Assembly (NCBI GenBank): GCA_950022655.1
Contig: OX465579.1
Span: 180,486,303-180,550,302, forward strand
Length of the DNA stretch: 64,000 bases
Source: Alentia gelatinosa
Lineage: Eukaryota; Annelida; Polychaeta; Phyllodocida; Polynoidae
Direction: 5' to 3'
Shown: positions 34,182 through 46,108 of the stretch, one piece after another
Numbering within the stretch: the stretch's first letter is position 1
Layout: each line of letters begins with the position of its first letter
Translations under genes and position numbers: made by a program
The notes under the pieces: model-generated
The model's database searches: none
Told to the model about the DNA's origin: nothing
Seen by the model: only the letters and a program-made list of their open reading frames with translations

Positions 34182-34415
34182 TGTCAAGACTGGATAAACG
34201 ACATTATCAAACAAGTCAACCACGTAATCACACTATTAAATAAAGAACAGGGAGTAAATGGACCCAGATTACAGGCGAAAATACACTACAGACTAGGGAA
34301 AAATGAACTGAACGCATACAGACGTTTCTATGACAGACTTCACCCCACAGATAAAACAGTGGACATCTGGGCCAAATGCATAATATCGACACTCCGGAGT
34401 ATGACCCTACTATGA
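34182..34415 (+). CDS. unrecognised reading frame, possible exon or LINE ORF1 relic
   Basis: After the polypyrimidine tract the plus-strand frame changes to normal-looking protein: WINDIIKQVNHVITLLNKEQ, then a lysine-rich helical stretch and DRLHPTDKTVDIWAKCII, ending at a TGA. The boundary ACCTGTCAAG just upstream could be an acceptor. Codon use is A-rich, like the LINE that follows, so it may be the tail of that element's first ORF. I do not recognise the family. Confidence 0.3.
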   Translation, partial: CQDWINDIIKQVNHVITLLNKEQGVNGPRLQAKIHYRLGKNELNAYRRFYDRLHPTDKTVDIWAKCIISTLRSMTLL

Positions 34416-35036
34416 GTTTATCATCAACCAAAACCTGACTGAATAGCCTAGAGTTGAACATTGGCCCATCCCAGAGGGGAGACCAACAACAAGCAGGATT
34501 AAGGCAAATAACTTGACTTTCATAATCTTTCAGTAAATCAACAAATCGAATATTGAATGTAACACTTTTCTTTTTCTCTAGAAGTTATATATGATTGATG
34601 TTCTGTTCAAATCATGGTTTATAAAATATTTTGTTTGGAACCAAGATGCGGGGATTTGCGGGCTTGACGGGCGAATGATCCATCCTAGAGAGGAGACTCC
34701 CTGATAGCACGTAAAAAAACCGATCTTGTACTTAAATATGAAATCGTACTGCTGTTAAATAATAATCATTTATATTATAATTGCTCCTAACTATGCTATA
34801 GCATATTTGTACATACAGAAGGATAGTAGACCTAAGGTCAAGCACATTTCTTCCGTGGCTAAAAGCGCCGAGACGGATAGAGTGCTATCAAGTTATTATG
34901 ATAATATATTTGTGTTGGTTTATATCTAAGAATTACTTATATGTTCAAGGTGAAAGCATGCTCACTGCATTTTCGACTTGCATTACCCGTTACATTGATG
35001 TATTTATGCCAAAACATGTGAAACTGTTATATAGAC

Positions 35037-35903
35037 ATGAGTAAAAATGGAAAACTAAACTGCAAAGGTTTGAAGATTGTGCACTTAAATGTGTGCAGTT
35101 TATGGTCAAAACTCGATACAGTGCACACAATATTAGTGGACTCAGATATCGACTGTTTATGTATAACAGAGACATGGCTCACTGAAAAAATGCCGACATA
35201 CCTAGTAGACCTCCCAGGCTATATTTTTATTAGAAACGACAGAAACTGGAAGGAACCTGATAAAGATAAAATTAAAACAGGGGGAGGGGTTGGAATATAT
35301 ATTCGTGAAGATCTAGATTTCGACCAGGGAAAGTTAAATAAATTCAATACCAGCACCTCAACTAAAGAGACACTGTGGGTTAACATAACTTTACCTGAGA
35401 CAAGAGAGATAATCATAGGCACAGTTTACAGACCCCCAGGGAAAGGTTGTAAAGAGTTCTGCTTGGAGCTGAAAAACGAAGTGATAGATATATTAGAAAA
35501 CAAAACGAAAGACCTATTTATGTTAGGGGATTTTAACGTAGACTACTTATTAAAAAACGAAATAGACTATAAAGAAATTAAATTATTAGAAACTGTACTC
35601 GGATTGAAATAATTGGTAAAAGAGGCTACTAGGCATGGAGTCAAACACAGCTGTCTTGATTATGTACTTGTGAATAATCATGAATATACAAATGCGGGGT
35701 TGTTTGGGGATGGTGTTAGTGACCACGAAGGAGTATTTGTTATAAGATCAAAAAACAAGGTTATCAGAGGTAAAACGTCCTTCTATGGCAGATCTAACAG
35801 GAACTATACATTCGATAAATTTAGTACATTACTGAGTAAAATTGACTGGACACCTTACTATCAGCTAGAAAATCCAAACCTACTATGGAAGATGTTAACA
35901 TAA
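35037..35903 (+). pseudogene. LINE apurinic-type endonuclease domain
   Basis: The frame starts MSKNGKLNCKGLKIVHLNV. Family motifs in order: HLNVCSLWSKLD, ITETWL, GGGVGIYI, TVYRPPG, LGDFNVDYL and, after an in-frame TAA at 35610-35612, SDHEGVFV with the catalytic SDH. The frame ends at 35903 by a frameshift, and the protein evidently continued into the RT. It would nick the target to prime reverse transcription if intact. Confidence 0.88.
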
Positions 35904-36061
35904 CATAATAAAACAACTAGACAAAATATGCCCTATGAAACACTACAAGGTAAAAACAATAAGGGAAGATTGGTTAAATAATGAGATGTTAGAACATATA
36001 AAGGATAAAGACCACCTATTTAAGAAAGCTAGGAAGAGTAATAAAGATGTTGATTGGTTAA

Positions 36062-37945
36062 ATGCAAAGAAACAGAAATCTTGTCAATAAACTACTAAAA
36101 AAGGCCAAAGGAGACTACATCAGAGAGGCATTAGAAGAAAATAAAAATGACACAAAAAATTTTTGGAATATCCTATCCAAGTTCACAAAGAAGAACTCAA
36201 ATAAACATGATGTATTCAAACTGAAATCTGAAAACGGAGATTGGATACCGCCTGAACACACATCCACACACATAAATAGCTATTTCTCTAGCATAGGACC
36301 AAACCTAGCTAAGAAACACACTCAAAACTGGTATTACGACGGCATAACAAATAAAAATAAACTTGGAAATCTTCACACAAACAGGGACGAAGTGAGAAAA
36401 CTGATAAGGGAAATAAATTGCGCGAAATCATCAGCCATAGAAGGACTAACCTCGAAATACCTGAAAGACGCACTAACCATTCTATGTGATCAATTTACTT
36501 ATTTATTAAACTCATCCTTAACACAGGGTATTTTCCCAACAGAGTGGAAACATGCGACCATTGTACCTCTTAAAAAAGAAGGAAACAATCCTGATGTAAG
36601 TAGCCTGAGACCTGTCTCTTTACTACCAGTACCTGGGAAAATTTTAGAAAAAATAGTTCATACTGCCACTATAAAATTTCTCGAAAATAGCGAAATACTG
36701 CACAAAGCCCAAAATGGATTTAGAAAAGGTTATTCCACAATAGAAACAGTAACAAAACTTACCAACTATATTTATAACGCATTAGACGAGCAAAAGTACA
36801 CAATAGGAATTTTCATAGATTTTAAAAAGGCTTTCGACACCATAAACCACAAAATTCTCTTAACAAAACTAAATAAATTAGGAATTAATGAAAAATTACT
36901 GAAATGGTACACAAACTATCTACAAGACAGGTCTCAGGCTACCATAGCAAATGGTATTAAATCAGATAACGAGAAGGTAGTCTGCGGAGTCCCACAAGGA
37001 TCCATATTAGGGCCGCTGTTATACATAGTATATGTAAATGACCTTATCAAAATGTTAGACGATAACTCAGAATACCACACCAGTAGTCTACTTTACGCTG
37101 ATGACACAGTGTTATACAACTCTGGAAAGGATCAGTATGTGGTGGCTGGTGCTTTGCAAACGGACCTTAACCAAGTCAGCAAATGGTGCACTAGAAATAA
37201 ATTAACTATTAACGTCAACAAAACTAAATTTATGTACTTCACCACAGCAAAGAGAAACAAAGATATCCTAAACAGACCAGTGTATATTGACTTGGATGGG
37301 GTCGCCCTGCAAAGGGTGAGCACATACAGATACCTGGGCATAACACTAGATCAGAACTTAAATTATAGAAAACATATTAATGATTTAGTAAAGACACTAT
37401 CACACAAATTGTATTTGTTAGCCAAAATTAGACCTTATGTAAATGAATATGCTTGTAATATTATATATAAAACCATGTTACTGCCAGTAATTGATTATGG
37501 CGACATCTTATATGATGCTAGTTCAGATCAGGACAAATACAAACTGCAAGTGATTCAAAACAACGCTATATGCATAGGAACGAGAAGTGGTAATAGATCA
37601 AGTGTAACAACTCTCCATAGAGCAGTACAACTACCTTTACTGGAAGATAGAAGGCTCTCGCATCTGCTTGTCCATATGTATAAACAACTACAAACAAATA
37701 AACTGGTACAACGGAGGACAGCCAGCACCAGAGCCCAAACAGCTCCACTATTTATAACAAAGTTGCCAAAAACTGAACAATACAAAAAAAGTGTTGAATA
37801 CAGAGGGGCTACCTCATGGAATAAATTGGCACCTACACAAAGACTTATAGAAACGACCAAAGCCTTTAAGCAGGACCAAAAACTTATACTGAAATCAAGA
37901 ATCCCATATCTCAAAATGTCTATCAATCCTATAGTGATAAATTAA
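36062..37945 (+). CDS. LINE reverse transcriptase ORF (627 codons, probably not functional alone)
   Basis: Uninterrupted frame with RT motifs: LRPVSLLPVPGKILEKI, QNGFRKGYST at about residue 220, FIDFKKAFDTINH near 250, CGVPQGSILGPL near 311, LLYADDTVLY near 344 with both catalytic Asp, and LGITLDQNLNYRKHI. The listed start is only the first ATG after a frameshift near 36062; the natural protein begins with the endonuclease at 35037. All RT catalytic residues are preserved. Confidence 0.88.
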   Translation: MQRNRNLVNKLLKKAKGDYIREALEENKNDTKNFWNILSKFTKKNSNKHDVFKLKSENGDWIPPEHTSTHINSYFSSIGPNLAKKHTQNWYYDGITNKNKLGNLHTNRDEVRKLIREINCAKSSAIEGLTSKYLKDALTILCDQFTYLLNSSLTQGIFPTEWKHATIVPLKKEGNNPDVSSLRPVSLLPVPGKILEKIVHTATIKFLENSEILHKAQNGFRKGYSTIETVTKLTNYIYNALDEQKYTIGIFIDFKKAFDTINHKILLTKLNKLGINEKLLKWYTNYLQDRSQATIANGIKSDNEKVVCGVPQGSILGPLLYIVYVNDLIKMLDDNSEYHTSSLLYADDTVLYNSGKDQYVVAGALQTDLNQVSKWCTRNKLTINVNKTKFMYFTTAKRNKDILNRPVYIDLDGVALQRVSTYRYLGITLDQNLNYRKHINDLVKTLSHKLYLLAKIRPYVNEYACNIIYKTMLLPVIDYGDILYDASSDQDKYKLQVIQNNAICIGTRSGNRSSVTTLHRAVQLPLLEDRRLSHLLVHMYKQLQTNKLVQRRTASTRAQTAPLFITKLPKTEQYKKSVEYRGATSWNKLAPTQRLIETTKAFKQDQKLILKSRIPYLKMSINPIVIN

Positions 37946-38231
37946 CTACTATGTTAGGCATAGGTGCAGAAATGCCAAGGGAATGCATCACCTCAAAGTG
38001 TTAGTTATCTCATGCGAAAGGTGATACCTGTATATCAAATAATCCCAACACCACTGTAATGTACATATGTTGCAAAGTTTGCATGTTACTACAAAATGAA
38101 TGAACTGGGCTCACTGGGCTCACGTTAAGACCAGCTCTTTCAGAGTTGAGTGAGACCCAGGTAAAATAAATGTCTTAAAAAAAAATATATATATGTGGAT
38201 CACCAGGTGGCGCCACAGTGAATTGTAGGAT

Positions 38232-39735
38232 GTGCAGTTATTGTGAAGTGATCGATGGGACTTTAACCGGGGCGGTCAGCGACTATTTAACGTTATTGTG
38301 AAGTGATTCACGGGACTTTAACCGGGGCGGTCGGCGACTATTTAACGTTATTGTGAAGTGATTGATGGGACTTTAACCGGGGCGGTCGGCGACTATTTAA
38401 CGTTATTGTGAAGTGATTGATGGGACATTAACCGGGGCGGTCAGCGACTATTTAATGTTATTGTGAAGTGATTGATGGGACTTTGACCGGGGCAGTCGGC
38501 GACTATTTAATGTTATTGTGAAGTGATTGATGGGACTTTGACCGGGGCAGTCAGCGACTATTTAACGTTATTGTGAAGTGCTTCATGGGACTTTAACCGG
38601 GGCAGTCAGCGACTATTTAACGTTATTGTGAAGTGATTGATGGGACTTTAACCGGGGCGGTCAGCGACTATTTAACGTTATTGTGAAGTGATTGATGGGA
38701 CTTTAACCGGGGCGGTCAGCGACTATTTAACGTTATTGTGAAGTGATTGATGGCACCTTAACCGGGGCGGTCGGCGACTATTTAACGTTATTGTGAAGTG
38801 ATTGATGGGACTTTAACCGGGGCGGTCGGCGACTATTTAACGTTATTGTGAAGTGATTGATGGGACTTTAACCGGGGCGGTCGGCGACTATATAACGTTA
38901 TTGTGAAGTGATTGATGGGACTTTAACCGGGGCGGTCAGCGACTATTTAACGTTATTGTGAAGTGATTGATGGGACTTTAACCGGGGTGGTCAGCGACTA
39001 TTTAACGTTATTGTGAAGTGATTGATGGGACTTTAACCGGGGCGGTCAGCGACTATTTTAACGTGATGATGAGTAACACTTACATGTAGTCTAGTCTAGT
39101 TTAACGTTATGGTGAAGTGCTTCACGGGACTTTAACCGGGGCGGTCGGCGACTATTTAACGTTATTGTGAAGTGATTGATGGGACTTTAACCGGGGCGGT
39201 CGGCGACTATTTAACGTTATTGTGAAGTGATTGATGGGACTTTAACCGGGGCGGTCAGCGACTATTTAACGTTATTGTGAAGTGATTCACGGGAATTTAA
39301 CCGGGGCGGTCGGCGACTATTTTAACGTGATGATGAGTAACACTTACATTTAGTCTAGTCTAGTTTAACGTTATTGTGAAGTGATTCACGGGACTTTAAC
39401 CGGGGTGGTCGGCGACTATTTAACGTTATTGTGAAGTGATTGATGGGACTTTAACCGGGGCGGTCAGCGACTATTTAACGTTATTGTGAAGTGATTGATC
39501 GGACTTTAACCGGGGCGGTCAGCGACTATTTAACATTATTGTGAAGTGATTGATGGGACTTTAACCGGGGCGGTCAGCGACTATTTAACGTTATTGTGAA
39601 GTGATTGATGGGACTTTAACCGGGGCGGTCGGCGACTATTTAACGTTATTGTGAAGTGATTGATGGGACTTTAACCGGGGCGGTCGGCGACTATTTTAAC
39701 GTGATGATGAGTATCACTTACATGTAGTCTAGACA
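38232..39735. repeat. 55-bp minisatellite with a higher-order spacer
   Basis: About 27 units with TTATTGTGAAGTGATTGATG, GGACTTTAACCGGGGCGGTC and GCGACTATTTAACG. Three times (39056-39104, 39331-39366, 39691-39732) a spacer with ACGTGATGATGAGTA and TTACATGTAGTCTAGTC is inserted, the last one closing the array. This shows duplication of multi-unit blocks. Confidence 0.95.
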
Positions 39736-40061
39736 AATACAACATAAAAACAACCAGAACAATTCAACCCATGATCATAGTTTTCTGAACCCCTAAATAC
39801 GACATTTCAGGCCAAACAATTTGACCCACCCACCCTGTCAACATTGTGTGTAATGCAACAAAGAAGGAGCAAACGCAACATTTCCGAAATTGTTGACCCC
39901 CTCCTCCCCCCTCAGTGTGTATACTTTATGGATGGCCGCAATGTATTTCGATTTTCACATTGCTCTCTCAGTGTGAGACCATTCTATCACAGCTGTCAAA
40001 CAGGTGTCACACCTGTGTCGTACAGTTGTCAGGTGTCACACCTGTGAGACACATGTCACAC
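39736..40061. other. no gene seen
   Basis: Unique-looking sequence leading into the next array; CAGGTGTCACACCTGT palindromes occur at 40000-40060. Confidence 0.4.
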
Positions 40062-40665
40062 CTCTCTATGACAGCTGTCACATGGCAGGGAACCCACTGT
40101 GAAAGATACGAGTTAGACGATACCGCTGTCACACTGTCAGAGTGTCAGACTGTATGACAGCTGTCACATGGCAGGGAACACACTGTGAGAGATAGGAGTC
40201 AGACGATACCGCTGTCACGCTATCAGAGTGTCAGACTGTATGACAGCTGTCACATGGCAGGGAACGCACTGTGAGAGATAGGAGTCAGACGATACTGCTG
40301 TCACACTGTCAGAGTGTCAGACTGTATGACAGCTGTCACATGGCAGGGAACACACTGTGAGAGATAGGAGTCAGACGATACCGCTGTCACACTGTCAGAG
40401 TGTCAGACTGTATGACAGCTGTCACATGGCAGGGAACACACTGTGAGAGATAGGAGTCAGACGATACCGCTGTCACACTATCAGAGTGTCAGACTGTATG
40501 ACAGATTTCACATGGCAGGGAACGCACTGTGAGAGATAGGAGTCAGACGATACCGCTGTCACACTGTCAGAGTGTCAGACTGTATGACAGCTGTCACATG
40601 GCAGGGAACGCACTGTGAGAGATAGGAGTCAGACGATACCGCTGTCACACTGTCAGAGTGTCAGA
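40062..40665. repeat. 86-bp minisatellite, seven copies
   Basis: Units contain TATGACAGCTGTCACATGGC, GAGATAGGAGTCAGACGATA and a near-palindrome CTGTCACACTGTCAGAGTGT. Confidence 0.95.
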
Positions 40666-40822
40666 CAGGTGGAGGTAAACAGGTGGATATCGATCACTCA
40701 ATACGGCCACGTCTATCACCACGTGTGAAAGTAGGCCGGACTACTTTAATTATTAACAGATCAGTACGTGGGCTGGCCACCCCCTGACGCCGGCGGTCAA
40801 TCCGCCGACCAGTCATTTACAC

Positions 40823-41435
40823 CACTGCACGAAACCTACCGCTTTACATATGTATCCGAAACGTGTTTAACAGTAGGATTTTGCGTCTAGATGTTAGACC
40901 TGTTATCCGTCTTGTAGACGCCTTATCTAGTGGCGTATATACGTGTCCATGGTGCGGTCTTATATACGTTATATATATATGCCTGATTCTGTTTATTTAC
41001 GCCAGTATCCAATAATTCCGACCTCTGCCACTTGGGGACATCAGTGGTAGTATATTACATTTGCCATTAACCATCCAAGTCTGTCTCAAATATATTATAT
41101 TACCACAGGGGGGTGGGGTTGGGAGGTGGCGGGTGGCGGGTCAGTGTTGGTGTATCCTCTACCAACACCCATAGGACCGGGTGGGCCGCGGGTCGCAATT
41201 TTTTTTTTGGGTATCATATATACGCCTGGCGTATATATATTGCGCAGAGTATGTTTTATCTTAAATACGCCAGGCGTGAAAGACAGCCAAGTCGCGCGCG
41301 TCTACATATAGAAACTGTCTCGTAGACGCCCGAAACGTAAGAGGTGTATACAAATATAAAGAAGCCATGATACAGCCAATACGTGTGTTATCGCGATGGG
41401 GTATATATATGTAAAATGGTGGTTTTGGTGCAGTG
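40823..41435. mobile_element. CACTA/EnSpm-like non-autonomous transposon, copy B
   Basis: CACTGCACGAAACC at the left and GGTTTTGGTGCAGTG at the right, flanked by CAC on both sides (40820-40822 and 41436-41438). Inverted relative to copy A and shorter: the middle is reduced to about 100 bp (GTGGGGTTGGGAGGTGG onwards). Subterminal GGCGTATA/TATACGCC words are retained. Confidence 0.78.
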
Positions 41436-42137
41436 CACCAATAAACGCTTTGGATTTATAGCCATACAAGTACAAGGAAACAGTAATGAAAACTTCATGC
41501 CGTAAAGAAAGTCAGATAGACCATGTGGAAAGTTATATATATGAGAGAAGAAGAATGTAAACATGCCTCACGATCGAGTGCCTCACATATATGGCGGCAC
41601 GTATCGCAACAAGAAGTGCTTAAGGTGCTTAATCGTTCTGATGTTTCGCAGCAAAAATGCACGCGATTACTCAAAGCCTAGCAAGACTTGGCAAGTCAAC
41701 AAAATCATGTCAAATCCCTCTAAATCTTGTGTGCTAGTGGAAGAGCCCCTTTGAGTAATTCTTAACAGGCTGCACTCTGTTATGAAAAACAAATGCATTT
41801 TGGCTTTATCAAAGCCATGCAGCAATAATGAGTGAACGAAAAGAGAGAAGAATTGATTATCTATTGGCATAATAATGCCAGTGTTCATAAGGTGGACCAT
41901 GAACATGATAAGGCAAACTCTCATATCAATCTAGAGCAATATTACAAAAATGGCCACTGGCGAACTCAGCCCGAGCTGAGGTATCTTCAAGGTGAATTCA
42001 CCCTGTGAAGTCGCCCCGTAGTAAAGTATCATTGTGAGATTCATGTACTTCACATCACAGAATCTAAGCTCGTCATTATATTTAGTCGATGTTACTACCC
42101 GCCTATTACGGAATCTCCATAGGGAAATTTCCTACAC
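41436..42137. other. no gene seen
   Basis: AT-rich intergenic sequence. Short frames at 41563-41754 and 41667-41924 have no recognisable content. Confidence 0.35.
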
Positions 42138-42712
42138 TCCCCTCTCCTCTCTCTTCTCTCTCTCCCCTCTCTCCTCTCTCTCCTCTCTCCCCTCTCTCTC
42201 CTCTCTCTCTCCTCTCTCCTCTCTCCCCTCTCTCTCCTCTCTCCCCTCTCTCTGTCTCCTCTGTTTTCTCTCTCTCTTCTCTCCTCTCTGTCTCCTCTCT
42301 CCCTCTCTCTCCTCTCTCTCTCCTCTCTCTCTCTCCTCTCTCCTCTCTCTCTCCTCTCTTTCCTCTCTCCTCTCTTTCCCCATTCTCTCTCCTCTCTCTC
42401 TCTCCTCTCTCTCTCTTCTCTCTCCTCCCTCTCCCTCTCCTCCCTCTCCTCCCTCTCCTCTCTCTCCCCTCTCCCTCGCCTCTCTCTCCTCTCTGTCACT
42501 CTCTCTCCTCTCTCTCCCTCTCTCTCCTCTCTCGCTCTCCTCTCTCCTCTCTCTCTCCCCTCTCTCTCCTCTCTCTCCTCTCTCTCTTCTCTCATCTCTC
42601 TCCTCCCTCTCCCAATTCTCTCTCTCCTCTCTCCCTTCTCTCTCTCCTCTCTCTCTCCTCTCTCCCTCTCTCTCCCCTCTCTCCTCTCTCTCCTATCTCT
42701 CTCTCTCTTTCT
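42138..42712 (+). repeat. (CTCTCTCC)n-type polypyrimidine tract
   Basis: About 575 bp of CT-rich microsatellite with few purines. The serine/leucine/proline frames on the plus strand and Arg/Glu frames on the minus strand are compositional. Confidence 0.96.
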
Positions 42713-42865
42713 CGACGTAATAAGCTCGCTAATCGTTTGGATATTAGTACGGGTCGACTACTCGGATATTACAGCCACTCATACACGAAAACAGTCATAA
42801 TTGTGTATGACTGTCACCATGGATTCATACTCTACAAAATACACTGTCCATGATCGCACTAAGGT

Positions 42866-42975
42866 CTGACTTTTCGCAGACCTTTCACAGATTCACGGTA
42901 AATCCAGTGGAACTGGCAAATGTCAAAGTCTGACTTCATACCAAGAAAAAAGTCAGCAATCTTTCAGTTCGCCCC
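42866..42975. repeat. dispersed repeat related to the array at 1-660
   Basis: TCAAAGTCTGACTTCATACC, AAAAAAGTCAGCAAT and the TTCGCC end match 715-770 at the edge of the window-start array. It is a single copy here, so it marks the unexpanded form. Confidence 0.65.
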
Positions 42976-43851
42976 CCCCCACTTTCAAAACGTTCTGACG
43001 CTGCTGATGTTACTTGATAACAATTCTGTATGCCACTAGTGGCATATAAAACCCGTATGCCAGTCAACTTGGCATACGGAAACTCAAGGATAAGCCTATG
43101 GGATTTTATATTAGGGGTAGGATAATGACGGATTCTTTCTTCTCGGATCCCTTACAAAACAGGGCTTTGATTCTGTTCTTCAGGAAATAAATCCGTTTGT
43201 GGTGCCAGATTGCATAATCTAAGCAGAAAAGGTGGCTGGTCATTTCACGAGCTGGGCTGTTTCCATTGACCGATTTCGGGTCAGCAGTGCCAAAAATGAG
43301 TTGGTGGTCCCTGACTGTAGATGGGTGATGGGAAATCGGCCAATGGAAACGGGCTTTATAGTTCGGTTGGCGAGTTGTCACAGAGGTTCCCGCTTACCTT
43401 CTCTGCCCAGGACGTTGACATCACTGCCATCCCTTCTTTTTTTTTCTGTTCTTTTCAGAACTTTTATTTCATTGTCAACAACATCACAATACATTTCATT
43501 TCTCAAGTTACGAAAGGTTTACATGGGTGCATATAATATGCTGTTAATGTTTTACTTTCCTTTCATTTATAAACTGTTGACAATAAAATTGGGGTGGATA
43601 TCAAGTCTTGTAGGCTTGATTTTCATATCCTGCCCCACTCACACCTATCTTAATAACATTAGGCAGGAAGCACACTGGTATTCATCACAGCTATAATCTA
43701 TATAACAATTTGCCAGTTAGATGGGTCACTACTATCATGTCCATCAGGTGGTACAATATTTTGTCTCATACATTTGGTCAGTTAATATAGCACAATAGGA
43801 AACGTTATAATTCTATACAATGTAAGGCAGTCATCGATATTTTGTATTATG

Positions 43852-44097
43852 CTAGGCTGGAATGCTGTCTTTCAAAATAGATTTTGTAAAATGTTTAAAG
43901 GCTTTATAGTTTTCAATGTTTCGGATAGTGGGGTCCAAGGCATTCCACTTTAAAGCACCATGGTGAAGTACAGACCTCTTATATGCTTGGCAATGTGGTG
44001 TTAAAGTTTTTAATACTGGTGCAGATTGGGCACGAGTAAACGCTGTACAATGTTGGCAGTATTCATCTCTCCTCGATCGTAGGTACATCAAGTTCAA
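43852..44097 (-). pseudogene. LINE ORF C-terminal fragment
   Basis: MNLMYLRSRRDEYCQHCTAF onwards, including SVLHHGALKWNALDPTIRN, which parallels the C-terminus of the plus-strand LINE (SVEYRGATSWNKLAPTQR). Separated from the palm region by a frameshift near 44097. Confidence 0.75.
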
Positions 44098-44855
44098 TAG
44101 TGACTGTTCATGCGCTCAGTTAAATACGGGATTCTCGAAACATTGTTCAATGTTCTTACAGGTGTATATATTGTTGCTCTCAAGCAGATACAAAGACATT
44201 TATTCTGTAACTTCTGTAGTTTACTGATATGATACTGATCTGATGTAACAAAGAGTACATTTCCATAGTCAAAATATGGCATGATTGTTGATTTATAAAC
44301 TTTGAGCGAACTTTCAACATCAAGATAAGGGCGCATTTTACTTAGCTGGTACATTCGATACGATACTTTTTTAACAATATCATTAATGTGCGAGTGGTAA
44401 TTCAGACTAGAATCGAGGAATACACCCAAGTAGCGATACTCAAAAACTGACTGTAAGGGAGAACCAATTAAATAATTATCGGTGTATATTTGTTTTTTTT
44501 TGTGTTTTGAAGTAAAGTGTAGTATTTTGGTCTTGGCTGAGTTCACGGTAAGTTTGTTTTGCTCACACCAGGTGGCCATTTTGTCCATAGATATTTGAAG
44601 TAGTTGTCCTAGGTAATTTATGTCAGGTCCAGAGTTAAAAAGAACTGTGTCGTCAGCATATAAACAAATTTCTGAATCATTAATGGCTTGTGTTAAATCA
44701 TTAATGTATAAAATGAACATGAGAGGGCCTAGTATAGATCCTTGGGGAACCCCACAGGCAACCCCATGCTGGGAAGAATTGATGTTATTTGCTCTAGTAA
44801 AAAAATTTTTTCTCCGGCCAACCCCGAACGGGAACGCGACGAAAGAATTATACAC
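44094..44855 (-). pseudogene. LINE reverse transcriptase palm region
   Basis: CGVPQGSILGPLMFILYIND and CLYADDTVLF carry the catalytic YADD, followed by KLTVNSAKTK and YLGVFLDSSLNYHSHI. The first 25 or so codons are not LINE sequence but read through the small insertion at 44800-44857. The remaining C-terminus continues in another frame at 43852-44097. Confidence 0.85.
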
Positions 44856-44857
44856 TC
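44800..44857. mobile_element. 58-bp insertion flanked by a 16-bp direct repeat
   Basis: GTTATTTGCTCTAGTA occurs at 44784-44799 and again at 44858-44873. Between lies foreign GC-rich sequence (CCGGCCAACCCCGAACGGGA) starting with a run of seven A and six T. A 16-bp target duplication with a homopolymer at one end suggests insertion by target-primed reverse transcription of a short RNA. Confidence 0.6.
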
Positions 44858-45223
44858 GTTATTTGCTCTAGTAGTTTGTTTTCTGTTTGTTAAGTAATTT
44901 TGAATCCAGTTTAAATTTTGTTCTTGTATTCCATAGTGATTTAATTTTTCCAGAAGTATATGAAGGTTAACCGTGTCAAAGCTTTTTTAAAGTCAACAAA
45001 TATTGCTATTGTATCATTTCCAATATTCCTGTTTAATAGGATATGATCAGATAGTGTGGCTATGGAGTTGACTGTTGAGTAACCCTTCCTAAAGCCTCAT
45101 TGTTGGGAAGTCAGAATTTTGTGTTGGTCAATAAATTTTGAAATATGTTCATGTACTATTGATTCAATAAGTTTTGAAGGGAGTGGTTCTAGAGTAATAG
45201 GACGAAGGTTAGTAACAGTTGTG

Positions 45224-46108
45224 TCATCCCCACCTTTTCGGGATGGGTATCACACAAGTGTCTCTCCAGGAGTCAGGTATTTTCTGTTGTGTAAAAGAAG
45301 TATTTATGAGATCTTGTATAATATTGGGGATTGCAATAAATGTGTCCTTTAATACTTTTGAGTTGACTCCCTCAATCATTGATTGCTTATTAATGTTTAT
45401 TTGTTTTGCTATTTTTAGAACTTCCTCTGTGGTTGTTTTAAAATTTTCCATTTGTGAAATCTTTTTGGTATCATAGTGTTCAAAAGGCGCATACATTGCT
45501 ATTGATAAATTGTGACCTATCTTTGAGAAGTAGTTGTTTATAAATTCAGGGATTTCCTTTTCAGAAAGTGGAGTTCCATTGTGGTCTTTCAGTATAATAC
45601 AATTGTCTGGGGAAGATGGGGTACTAGGCAGGATATTGTTAACTGTTCGCCAAAATTTCTTATGATCCCCATTTGCTGAGTTAATTTGATTTAATACATA
45701 TAATTGTCGAGAGGATTTTATTAATTGATTTGTACTATTTCCTCTTGCAAGCACCCAGTCTTCCAGTTTCCCTGTTTTTCTAGCTTTCTTTAGAAGCTTA
45801 TTTTTGGCATGTATCATCTCCAGTATCTCCCGTGTTATCCAGGGTTCTTGCTTTTCTTTTATATAAAATTCTTTATAAGGGCACATTCTATCCAGTATTG
45901 ATTTGATTTTAGTTAGGATTACATTCCATTTTTCATCAATTTTTGTTTCATTATAATAGTCATTCCAGTCTACTGTCTGATGGGTAAAATTATTGGAATC
46001 ATATGTATGGTAGCTTCTACCATATATTTTGTTCATCTTATTGGGAGTACAAATTTTTTTTTTAATGCAGAAAACACATTGGTGGTCGCTTAATGCTGTT
46101 TCAAGCAC
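45224..46108 (-). pseudogene. LINE endonuclease end and RT N-terminal region
   Basis: Begins with the endonuclease C-terminal SDH motif, then a linker (EPWITREILEMIHAKNKLLK) and the start of RT (KIPDSWRDTCVIPIPK). The frame is lost at about 45230. The RT fingers between 44880 and 45224 are recognisable only in fragments with stops, such as GFRKGYST near 45085. Confidence 0.82.

Larger units (their letters stand above)
34416..38185 (+). mobile_element. CR1-like non-LTR retrotransposon (LINE), decayed
   Basis: An endonuclease region (35037-35903) followed by a reverse transcriptase region (36062-37945), then a short 3' end and an A-run at 38177-38185. The 5' limit is not visible; 34416-35036 holds no clear frame and may be 5' sequence. 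One nonsense codon and two frameshifts separate the two halves. Endonuclease of AP type plus one RT is the layout of CR1/L2/Jockey groups; I cannot fix the clade by eye. Confidence 0.85.

Noticed and set aside
32643..34415. 590-codon plus-strand frame, proline/leucine/serine-rich
   Set aside because: Most of it is translation of the polypyrimidine tract, which lacks stops for compositional reasons; the opening part lies in the 88-bp minisatellite.
42034..42853. Serine/leucine and Arg/Glu-rich frames
   Set aside because: Compositional product of the CT microsatellite.
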